DNA of 12,671 nt, taken from an uncultured Chromatiaceae bacterium. Its GTDB lineage: Bacteria; Pseudomonadota; Gammaproteobacteria; Enterobacterales; Alteromonadaceae. The stretch lies in assembly GCA_946482325.1 (NCBI GenBank), contig CAMLRA010000123.1:1-12671 (forward strand), written 5' to 3'. The stretch's first letter is position 1, and each line of letters starts with the position of its first letter. The position numbers and the translations under genes were made by a program. Shown one piece after another: positions 6,795-12,671 of this stretch. The notes under the pieces are model-generated. The model was not told the origin of the DNA. It made no database searches and saw only the letters and a list, made by a program, of their open reading frames with translations.

Positions 6795-7087
6795 GCTTCT
6801 GCAGGGACAACCGTTTCTGCTTTTTTATTATCCGGGCTATCCAGGAAGGCACGGGCTTTGGCTACAGCGTCTTTCACCCGCGTCACCATGTCAAAACGTT
6901 CGGTCTGCGGCAGGTAAAATGCCATATCCACTTCATAACGGATGTATTTGCAAGGCAGCTGATTGAGCACAATACAGCACAAATCAGCCAGATATTCGCT
7001 GTCGTGTTCGGCGTCGAGGCCGAGTTCGGTCAAATGGTCCAGCATCAGTTTTTCGTAATAGTTATGGATATCGTCATGTAATTTCAT
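6791..7087 (-). CDS. ComFB-family protein, putative cyclic-dinucleotide receptor
   Basis: The 98 residues match the ComFB family, named from the Bacillus comF operon but widespread: an N-terminal DDIHNYYEKLMLDHL helix (5-19), then DLCCIVLNQLPCKYIRYEVDMAFYLP (35-60) holding the family's LNxLPxxY core. The acidic-Ala tail (about 84-98) is probably disordered. There is no signal peptide. Members in cyanobacteria have been reported to bind cyclic di-GMP or cyclic di-AMP; whether this one does is inference. The frame opens with TTG at 7090 just before the ATG at 7087. A GGGAG motif spaces well for the ATG and too closely for the TTG, so the ATG is chosen. It is first in a two-gene unit with the ybaM-like gene and divergent from the tryptophan dioxygenase gene. 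Confidence 0.85.
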   Translation of the reverse strand: MKLHDDIHNYYEKLMLDHLTELGLDAEHDSEYLADLCCIVLNQLPCKYIRYEVDMAFYLPQTERFDMVTRVKDAVAKARAFLDSPDNKKAETVVPAEA

Positions 7088-7093
7088 CAACTA

Positions 7094-7098
7094 CTCCC
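7094..7098 (-). promoter_or_regulatory. Ribosome binding site deciding the ComFB-family start
   Basis: GGGAG on the - strand ends 6 nt before the ATG at 7087 but only 3 nt before the TTG at 7090. It therefore favours the 98-residue product. Confidence 0.65.
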
Positions 7099-7193
7099 GT
7101 GTGTTGAGTAAATGCTGCCGGCAGGCAAGGGCTATCCAGCCAGCATAACCATTAGTTGGCAAAAACGCCACCGGACTGACCAGCGCTGCGGTA

Positions 7194-7206
7194 CTGGCTC
7201 AGCCAG
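7194..7206. repeat. Small inverted repeat in the divergent ComFB/dioxygenase region
   Basis: CTGGC and GCCAG around TCA lie in the 187-bp region between the two divergent genes (7088-7274). A second weak pair, TGGC (7157-7160) and GCCA (7167-7170), is nearby. No sigma70 promoter with good spacing was found for either direction. The repeats are short and may be chance. Confidence 0.25.
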
Positions 7207-7274
7207 CTGACAGCCGGCGGTCTGCACGTTAGACTAGCCCGTCTTCCTCAGGGCCTTGAGCCGGAATTATTAAA

Positions 7275-8375
7275 ATGCAAAAAAATACCACTCCCTGCTA
7301 TTACGGCGATTATCTGCAACTGGACAAAATCCTGGCAGCGCAGGCGCCGGAAAGCGCGCGTTATGGCAATGAAGCGCACGACGAAACCTTGTTTATTGTG
7401 GTGCACCAGGTTTATGAACTCTGGTTCAAACAAATCCTGCATGAATTAAAGTCGGTGCTGACAGTGTTTGCTGAACCCGTTGTCCATGACCAGCAGCTGA
7501 CGGGCGTGGTGCATAAACTCAAGCGGGTGATCACCATCCAGCAGTTGCTGAATCAGCAGATTGGCGTGATGGAAACGATGACGCCGCAGGATTTTATGTC
7601 GTTTCGTGATTACTTAGTGCCGGCGTCCGGTTTTCAGTCGGTGCAATTTAAGATGCTGGAAATTGGCCTTGGCCTTAAAAGTGAATTCCGCATCGATTTT
7701 GATAAAAACTCTTTTTATAACCGTCTGAATGACAAAGATCGCGAGTTCCTGCAGAGCTTTGAAAACCTGCCGTCATTATTTGAGCGGGTGCAAGCCTGGC
7801 TGGAGCGGATGCCATTTTTAGAGTTTGGCGATTTCAGTTTCTGGCAGATGTATCAACAGGTAACAGCGCAAATGCTGGATGAAGATCAGCAAACCGTGTT
7901 ATCCATCGAAGCGCTGGCGGCCCCGGAGCGGCAATTGCAGCTGGATGAAATTGAACGCACCCGCGCAAAGTTCAGCGCTTTATTGGACGGCGAAAAGTAT
8001 GCCGAGTTACAGCAGCAAGGTAGCTTCCGTTTAAGCCAGCGCGCCATGCTCGGCGCTTTGTTTATCAGCCTGTATCAGGAAGAACCGGTGTTTAATTTGC
8101 CGTTTCAGGTGCTGACCTGTCTGACTGAAATTGACGAGAACCTGACGATTTGGCGTTACAAACACGCGATGATGGTCCAGCGCATGCTCGGGACTAAAAT
8201 TGGCACCGGCGGCTCCAGCGGTCATGACTATCTCAAACGCACCACGGAAAAAAACCGCATTTTCACTGACTTGTTCCATATGGCAACCTTTCTGGTGCCA
8301 AAAGCCAGTTTGCCGGTGCTCCCCGCGCCGGTGCGTCGTCAACTGGGTTTTTACTTCTCCGGCGATAGCAACTAA
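7275..8375 (+). CDS. kynA: Tryptophan 2,3-dioxygenase (heme)
   Basis: It opens the indole ring of L-tryptophan with O2 to give N-formylkynurenine, the first step of the kynurenine pathway, in the cytosol with heme b. The 366 residues are all recognisable. They include YGDYLQLDKIL (10-20), HDETLFIVVHQVYELWFKQ with the active-site His44, FRDYLVPASGFQS with the substrate carboxylate Arg111, and WRYKHAMMVQRMLGTKIGTGG with the proximal heme ligand His297 and Thr311. These assignments follow the Xanthomonas enzyme by motif. It is longer than that enzyme (about 298), closer to the animal-length form. No kynurenine formamidase or kynureninase gene is in the window, so it stands alone here. The ribosome site is weak. 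Its TAA directly abuts the stop of the convergent deacetylase gene. Confidence 0.96.
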   Translation: MQKNTTPCYYGDYLQLDKILAAQAPESARYGNEAHDETLFIVVHQVYELWFKQILHELKSVLTVFAEPVVHDQQLTGVVHKLKRVITIQQLLNQQIGVMETMTPQDFMSFRDYLVPASGFQSVQFKMLEIGLGLKSEFRIDFDKNSFYNRLNDKDREFLQSFENLPSLFERVQAWLERMPFLEFGDFSFWQMYQQVTAQMLDEDQQTVLSIEALAAPERQLQLDEIERTRAKFSALLDGEKYAELQQQGSFRLSQRAMLGALFISLYQEEPVFNLPFQVLTCLTEIDENLTIWRYKHAMMVQRMLGTKIGTGGSSGHDYLKRTTEKNRIFTDLFHMATFLVPKASLPVLPAPVRRQLGFYFSGDSN

Positions 8376-9302
8376 TTAGGGCCAATTCAGCACCTGCGTG
8401 GGCAAATAAACCGCGCAGGCGGCCTGAAATAGCTGGCTATGCACAAGCGTCAGCTTGTCGATATCGCGCTGATAACCGCCACCAATCACGGCCGCGACCG
8501 GGATATTGAGCTCGTGGCAGCGCTGCAAGACAAACAAGTCACGTTGATACACGCCGTTGGTGCTGATTTGTAGCAGGCCTAAATCGTCGTCCTGATGAAT
8601 GTCGACACCGGCGTCATACAGCACTAAATCAGGCTGGTGCAGCCGCAGCAGATAGTCAAAACTGCTGTGCAGCGCCTCGAGGTAAACGGCGTCCTGGCAC
8701 TGCGTCGGCAGACCAATATCCCAGTCAGAATGCTGTTTGCGTGCCGGGAAATTTTTTTCGCCGTGCAACGATGCAGTGACGACACGCGCATCTTCGGAGA
8801 ATAACAGCGCAGTGCCATCGCCCTGATGTACGTCACAATCAAAAATCAGTACCTTGTCGACGCCCTGCTGCAATGCCACGGCGGCGGCCACTGCTAAATC
8901 GTTAAACAGACAAAAACCAGCGCCTTCGCCGGCAAAGGCGTGATGGTAACCACCGCTTAAATGCAGGGCGATACCGTGCCGGAGTGCCAGCTGCATAGTG
9001 CGGATGGTGCCGCCGACCGATTGCAGGCTGCGCTGGATAAGAAATTCGGACCAGGGGAAACCAATCCGCCGCATGGCTTTAGCGTCGAGCGCCCCACGGC
9101 TTAAAGCATCGATATAATCCAGCTGATGCACCAGTGCGAGCTGCGCCACCGTTGCTGGCGCAGCATCGCAGTCAAACCAGCTTGCGGGCATACCGGCCTG
9201 TAATAAATGCTGGTACAAAGCGCGGTATTTACCAATCGGATAACGATGCCGTTCCGGCAAAACCAAATCACTGTAACAATGGTGGTACACCAGCGGCAGC
9301 AT
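8376..9302 (-). CDS. Histone deacetylase family amidohydrolase
   Basis: This is a zinc-dependent arginase/deacetylase-fold enzyme (308 residues), predicted to remove acetyl or another acyl group from acyl-lysine, acylpolyamine or a small amide. The active site looks complete. The His pair is in GGYHHAFAGEGAGFCLFND (118-135, His120 and His121). The zinc ligands are Asp157 and His159 in DCDVHQGDGT and Asp234 in YDAGVDIHQDD. The catalytic Tyr277 is in GGGY. The form resembles the short bacterial AcuC/HDAC-like proteins often annotated as histone deacetylase; the substrate cannot be told. Its ATG overlaps the stop of priC (TGATG), so it is the last gene of the dinG operon and probably translated by coupling. 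Its stop abuts that of the convergent dioxygenase. Confidence 0.93.
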   Translation of the reverse strand: MLPLVYHHCYSDLVLPERHRYPIGKYRALYQHLLQAGMPASWFDCDAAPATVAQLALVHQLDYIDALSRGALDAKAMRRIGFPWSEFLIQRSLQSVGGTIRTMQLALRHGIALHLSGGYHHAFAGEGAGFCLFNDLAVAAAVALQQGVDKVLIFDCDVHQGDGTALLFSEDARVVTASLHGEKNFPARKQHSDWDIGLPTQCQDAVYLEALHSSFDYLLRLHQPDLVLYDAGVDIHQDDDLGLLQISTNGVYQRDLFVLQRCHELNIPVAAVIGGGYQRDIDKLTLVHSQLFQAACAVYLPTQVLNWP

Positions 9303-9907
9303 CAGGATTTGCGACCGCGTTGTTCATACCACTGGATCTCGGCTTCCAGCGCGCTGATCGCTTTACGGCAGCGACCGAGCCTTGCATGCAAAGCGAGTTG
9401 TACCGCTGGCGGCTGTTGTTGCTGGGCTGATTCCTGCACCATGTCCTGCAAGCGCCGTTCAAATCCACGGTACTCGGCCAGCTGCTGATGCATAGCTTGT
9501 GCGGTACCGCCGAGCTGCGCCAGCAACTGACCGGCCTGATGCCGGTTGCTGGTGTCGGCCGGCGCTTTGCTGCGTGGGGAACGCCATTTCGGTGCCTGTT
9601 CTTTTTGCCGCACATCCTGACTGGCAAAAGCTTGCATCAGCGCCTGCAGCTGTGCGGCCAGCTTTTCGCACAGCAGTTGTTGTGATTGCATGACCTGTGG
9701 CTTGCCCTGATAGGCTTTGATGCGCTGGCACAGCTGCATACTTTCCTGAACATAATCCAGCAGATGGCGGGAGCGGGTCTGAAACAGCTGGGAAGAAAAA
9801 CAATCGCGTTGTTGCCAGTCCGGCAGCTGTTGATCCAGCTTACCGGCACGGGCGGCCAGCGTCAGCAGTTGCTGCTCAAGCTGGTGTAGCAGCTGCTCTG
9901 TCGCCAT
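9302..9907 (-). CDS. priC: Primosomal replication protein N'' (PriC)
   Basis: PriC helps reload DnaB helicase at abandoned forks in the PriA-independent or PriC-dependent restart route. The 201 residues keep the family's marks: LFQTRSRHLLDYVQES (41-56; E. coli has HLFQTRATTL), a helical Gln-rich middle, GFERRLQDMV (148-157; E. coli DFERRLREMV) and ARLGRCRKAISALE (175-188). The protein is about 26 residues longer than E. coli PriC, mostly in a basic, Pro-containing linker around 100-125. The frame is open 45 residues further upstream, but that part overlaps the permease gene. The ATG at 9907 overlaps the permease stop as TAATG and gives the family N-terminus, so it is chosen. It lies between the permease and deacetylase genes in the dinG operon. 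Confidence 0.92.
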   Translation of the reverse strand: MATEQLLHQLEQQLLTLAARAGKLDQQLPDWQQRDCFSSQLFQTRSRHLLDYVQESMQLCQRIKAYQGKPQVMQSQQLLCEKLAAQLQALMQAFASQDVRQKEQAPKWRSPRSKAPADTSNRHQAGQLLAQLGGTAQAMHQQLAEYRGFERRLQDMVQESAQQQQPPAVQLALHARLGRCRKAISALEAEIQWYEQRGRKS

Positions 9908-10686
9908 TAAGCTGCACTCCATTGTTGCCACAATAAACGTGAGGCGATGGCCATCACCATCAGAATAAACAAAGGTTTGATTAATTTGCTGCCAAAGCGG
10001 ATGGCGGTGTGGGCGCCTAAGTACGAGCCGGCCATCAGGCAAACGCCCATCGCAATACCTAGCTGATAATGAATGTGGCCGAGCAGACCAAAAGTGACTA
10101 ACGCCACGCCGTTAGAGATAAAATTCATGGTGCGGGCCAGACCGCTGGTCAGCAGCAGGTTAATTTTGTACAGCGCCATGCTGGACACCATCCAGAACGA
10201 ACCGGTGCCGGGCCCGGCAATGCCGTCATAAAAGCCCAGCACAAAACCCTGAGCCCTTTGCGTCCAGATGTGTTTTCGGCTTTGTACCGGCAATTGTTGC
10301 TGGTCATCCTGTGGCACTTTGGCAAACAAACTATAAATGGCCGCCAGCAATATCAGTAGCGGTAAGACTTTTTCCAGTGCCGCTTTACTGATTTGATCAA
10401 CAACCAGCACGCCAATACAGGCGCCGACTGCGGTTGCCAGTAACGCATGCCGCCAGAACACTGGGTCAAACAGTTTTTTCTTACAATAGGTGTAGGAAGC
10501 GGTCACTGAGCCAAAAGTTGCGGCCAGTTTGTTCGTGCCCAGCACCAAATGCGGTGGCAGTCCTGCCGTCAGTAGCGCAGGGACGGTTAACAAACCGCCG
10601 CCACCGGCGATCGCATCGATAAAACCAGCGGCAAAGGCGACTGCACATAACAGTGCGAGTGTGACCGGGTCGAGCAGAACTTCCAT
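9907..10686 (-). CDS. yfcA: TSUP (TauE/SafE) family permease, YfcA type
   Basis: This is an inner-membrane protein of 259 residues with about seven or eight hydrophobic segments and the internal duplication of the TSUP family: AGFIDAIAGGGGLLTVP (20-36) and LGFYDGIAGPGTGSFW (150-165). GTNKLAATFGS (50-60) matches the ATNKLQACGGS block of E. coli YfcA. TSUP members export or import sulfur-containing or organic anions; the substrate of YfcA is unknown. It starts 2 nt after the dinG stop (TAA CT ATG) with no Shine-Dalgarno of note, so expression is tied to dinG. Nothing in the sequence links transport to the repair genes around it. Confidence 0.92.
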   Translation of the reverse strand: MEVLLDPVTLALLCAVAFAAGFIDAIAGGGGLLTVPALLTAGLPPHLVLGTNKLAATFGSVTASYTYCKKKLFDPVFWRHALLATAVGACIGVLVVDQISKAALEKVLPLLILLAAIYSLFAKVPQDDQQQLPVQSRKHIWTQRAQGFVLGFYDGIAGPGTGSFWMVSSMALYKINLLLTSGLARTMNFISNGVALVTFGLLGHIHYQLGIAMGVCLMAGSYLGAHTAIRFGSKLIKPLFILMVMAIASRLLWQQWSAA

Positions 10687-10688
10687 AG

Positions 10689-12671
10689 TTATTGATCTAT
10701 TTGACGTTGAAAGGGCGGCAAGGCATTGAGCATGGCGCTGCCGTAAGATTTAGTCACTAACCGGCGGTCCAGAATAACGATGCGGCCGTGGTCCTGTTCC
10801 TGCCGCAGCAGTCTACCACAGGCCTGCACCAGTTTGCGTGCCGTGGCCGGCACCGTCAGCGTCAAAAACGCATTGCCGCCGCGTTTGGTGATGGCTTCGG
10901 CCATCGCCTCTTCAAATGGGGAGGTCGGCACCGCAAACGGCAGTTTGGTGATCACCAGGTTAGTCAGTAACTTGCCGGGTAAATCCAGGCCTTCAGAAAA
11001 ACTCTGGGTGCCAAACAAAATGCTGCCGCTGCCGCCGTCGATTTTGCTTTTGTGTAAATCCAGTAACGCTTGCCGGCTGGCTTCACCCTGTACCAGCAAA
11101 CTATGCCCTTGTTGACGCAGCGCCGCGGCGACCTGTTCCATTTGCCAGTAAGAGGCAAATAACACCAGATTGCCCTCAGCGGGCCTAATGAAATCAGTCA
11201 AGCGCCGGCACAATTCATCGGTAAATTTGTCGTCGGTCGGTTCAGTCTCTAGGCGAGGGATATGGATAAGGCCACGCTCGCGATAGGCAAAAGGCGAAGT
11301 CACCTCAAGCCGGCGTAAACCGGGGTGTTCGGTTAAGCCTAAATCGCGGCTGATGTGGTCAAAACTGCCCAACGTCTTTAACGTCGCGGAACAAAGCAAT
11401 ACGGCATACGCCTGGCTGAATAATAAATCTTCCAGCTGAAAGCTGACCGATAACGGGCTGGCGTGGCCGGAAATATGCGGGCCGTCCGCTTCCAGCCAGC
11501 GTGCCTGACTGACATGTTGCTGGCTTTGTGACCAGCAAGCCCAAAGCTCAGCCTGGCTGCTGAATTTTTGCTGCAGCTGACTCAGTTCCTGTTGCAGACT
11601 AGCCAACTGAGTGGTGCTGAGTTGGCCGTCATTAGCGCTTTCCAGCAGCAGCTGAAACAGTTTATCGATAGCGCTCAGGACTTTTTGGCTGCTATCGCGC
11701 AGCGGTTCGCTCTGGCGTTGCAACAGATCCGGCAGTACAGCATCAGCGAAACGCAAATGGCCTTCAGCTTTACTTTGCTGGCGGAACAGCTCAGCGATTT
11801 GGCGTTGCACCGGCTGAAACTGACTGAAAAACTCATCAGTGGCGTCGGCCAATCTTAATAATTCACTGATGGCGGCATGTTGGGAGAGCGCTTTATGCAG
11901 TAATTGTTTCAGTTTTTGTACTTTGTCCTGCCACAGGCTGGCTTCACTGGTGAGCAGCGCGCGTGCAGAAAAATAGTCCCGGCCAACATCGGCCAGATGG
12001 TGGGCTTCATCGATGACATAAATACAGTCTTCCGGCGACGGTAACACACTACTACCAGCGTCTAAGTCCGCCAGTAATAAAGCGTGATTGACCACCAGCA
12101 CCTGGCTGTCGTCAATTTCAGCCCTGGCCAGATGAAAAGGGCAGTTGCGGTGCGCGGCGTGCTGGCGTGGGCAATGGTAGGCATCGGCCTGAATCAACTG
12201 CCAGCTCTGCTCTGGTAAAGCTTCTGCCAGTGTATCGCGGTCACCAAGCCATTTACGGCTTTTCCACTGCTCTTGCATCTGAGCAAACTGACTGAGCAGT
12301 GCCTGGGCAAACAACTCGGGCTGCTGGATTTGTTGCGACAGGCGTTGGATACAGGCGTAGCGCTGACGGCCTTTCACCAGGCTAAATTGAAAGTCGAGAC
12401 CGCTATGGGTCTGAAAAAACGGTAAGTCTTTGTTGACCAGCTGTTCCTGCAGCGCCACTGTCGCAGTGGCAATCACCAGCGTCTTTTTCTGCGCCAGCGC
12501 GAGCGGGATCGCCGCCATCAGGTACGCCAGCGATTTGCCGGTGCCGGTACCGGCTTCGACCAGACCGATCCGGTCGTAACTGTGATAACTGCCGGCGACA
12601 ATGTTTGCCATCTCTGCCACCAGCTGATTCTGCCCCGGCCGCGGCTGATAACCCGGCAGATTCGTTTTGAT
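10689..12671 (-). CDS. dinG: ATP-dependent DNA helicase DinG (5' end outside window)
   Basis: DinG is an XPD-like superfamily 2 helicase that unwinds 5'-3' and removes R-loops, D-loops and G-quadruplexes. The frame is open to the edge, giving 660 visible residues (E. coli 716), so the start and perhaps some 30-50 residues are missing. In visible numbering there is a Q-motif-like YQPRPGQNQL (8-17), Walker A EAGTGTGKS (39-47), DEAH (221-224), a TSAT-like CSATLKTLGSFD and the helicase end VQACGRLLR with LVTKSYGSAMLNALPPFQRQI. The C-terminus resembles the Pseudomonas-type DinG more than YoaA. The iron-sulfur region keeps Cys107, Cys167 and Cys177, but the second Cys of the usual CX4CX5C-like run is absent; a His (171) sits about there. 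The GTG at 12620 is internal and not a start. It leads the four-gene operon. Confidence 0.95.
   Translation of the reverse strand: MKTNLPGYQPRPGQNQLVAEMANIVAGSYHSYDRIGLVEAGTGTGKSLAYLMAAIPLALAQKKTLVIATATVALQEQLVNKDLPFFQTHSGLDFQFSLVKGRQRYACIQRLSQQIQQPELFAQALLSQFAQMQEQWKSRKWLGDRDTLAEALPEQSWQLIQADAYHCPRQHAAHRNCPFHLARAEIDDSQVLVVNHALLLADLDAGSSVLPSPEDCIYVIDEAHHLADVGRDYFSARALLTSEASLWQDKVQKLKQLLHKALSQHAAISELLRLADATDEFFSQFQPVQRQIAELFRQQSKAEGHLRFADAVLPDLLQRQSEPLRDSSQKVLSAIDKLFQLLLESANDGQLSTTQLASLQQELSQLQQKFSSQAELWACWSQSQQHVSQARWLEADGPHISGHASPLSVSFQLEDLLFSQAYAVLLCSATLKTLGSFDHISRDLGLTEHPGLRRLEVTSPFAYRERGLIHIPRLETEPTDDKFTDELCRRLTDFIRPAEGNLVLFASYWQMEQVAAALRQQGHSLLVQGEASRQALLDLHKSKIDGGSGSILFGTQSFSEGLDLPGKLLTNLVITKLPFAVPTSPFEEAMAEAITKRGGNAFLTLTVPATARKLVQACGRLLRQEQDHGRIVILDRRLVTKSYGSAMLNALPPFQRQIDQ

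Noticed and set aside
8031..8342. 103-residue open frame antisense to the dioxygenase
   Set aside because: It is a shadow of a highly conserved coding region with no family similarity.
9908..10042. 45-residue upstream extension of PriC
   Set aside because: It runs inside the permease coding region, has no family similarity, and the ATG at 9907 gives the usual PriC N-terminus and a TAATG junction.
1..12671. CRISPR array, insertion sequence, tRNA, prophage or toxin-antitoxin pair
   Set aside because: No repeated spacer units, transposase-like reading frames, cloverleaf sequence, integrase or paired toxin and antitoxin genes were seen on either strand.

Overview
The window reads as a chromosomal housekeeping segment of a gammaproteobacterium. 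The best guess is the Rheinheimera/Alishewanella/Shewanella side of the Alteromonadales-Chromatiales group. This is judged from the resemblance of AccA, TilS, DinG, PriC, YbaM and the 114-nt 4.5S RNA to enteric and marine gammaproteobacterial versions, from the accA-tilS order, and from Gln-rich proteins. No mobile element, CRISPR array, tRNA or prophage gene was seen. The taxon is an inference; no search was run.

Layout. On the + strand, 1-2374 holds accA (acetyl-CoA carboxylase alpha chain) and tilS (tRNA-Ile lysidine synthetase), with an intrinsic terminator squeezed between them. Convergent to tilS on the - strand is a soluble GGDEF diguanylate cyclase (2381-3319), then a patatin-like acyl hydrolase (3459-4598). 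A 186-bp divergent region carrying a 16-bp palindrome separates the patatin gene from a + strand pair: a membrane-anchored DUF3014 protein and a PlsC-type acyltransferase joined by a 4-nt GTGA overlap (4785-6232). Next come a sigma70-like promoter, a perfect 20-bp inverted repeat and the gene for 4.5S signal recognition particle RNA (ffs, 6381-6494). On the - strand, 6618-7087 holds a two-gene unit of a ComFB-family protein and a 58-residue YbaM/DUF2496 protein, overlapping by ATGA.

The last part starts with a + strand tryptophan 2,3-dioxygenase (7275-8375). Its stop codon abuts the stop codon of a - strand operon. In transcription order that operon is dinG (5' end beyond the right edge), a YfcA-type TSUP permease, priC and a histone-deacetylase-family amidohydrolase. 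The junctions are 2 nt, TAATG and TGATG, so the four genes are probably one transcript with translational coupling.

How they fit together. accA, the patatin-like enzyme and the acyltransferase all concern fatty acid or phospholipid metabolism. dinG and priC concern replication-fork repair and restart. The diguanylate cyclase may make the ligand of the ComFB-family protein, a family reported in recent years to bind cyclic dinucleotides. Most of the window is ordinary. The points worth checking are the DinG iron-sulfur site lacking one of its usual four Cys, the hairpin in the predicted 4.5S RNA leader, the deacetylase tail on the dinG-priC operon, the DUF3014-acyltransferase pair, and the terminator abutting tilS.
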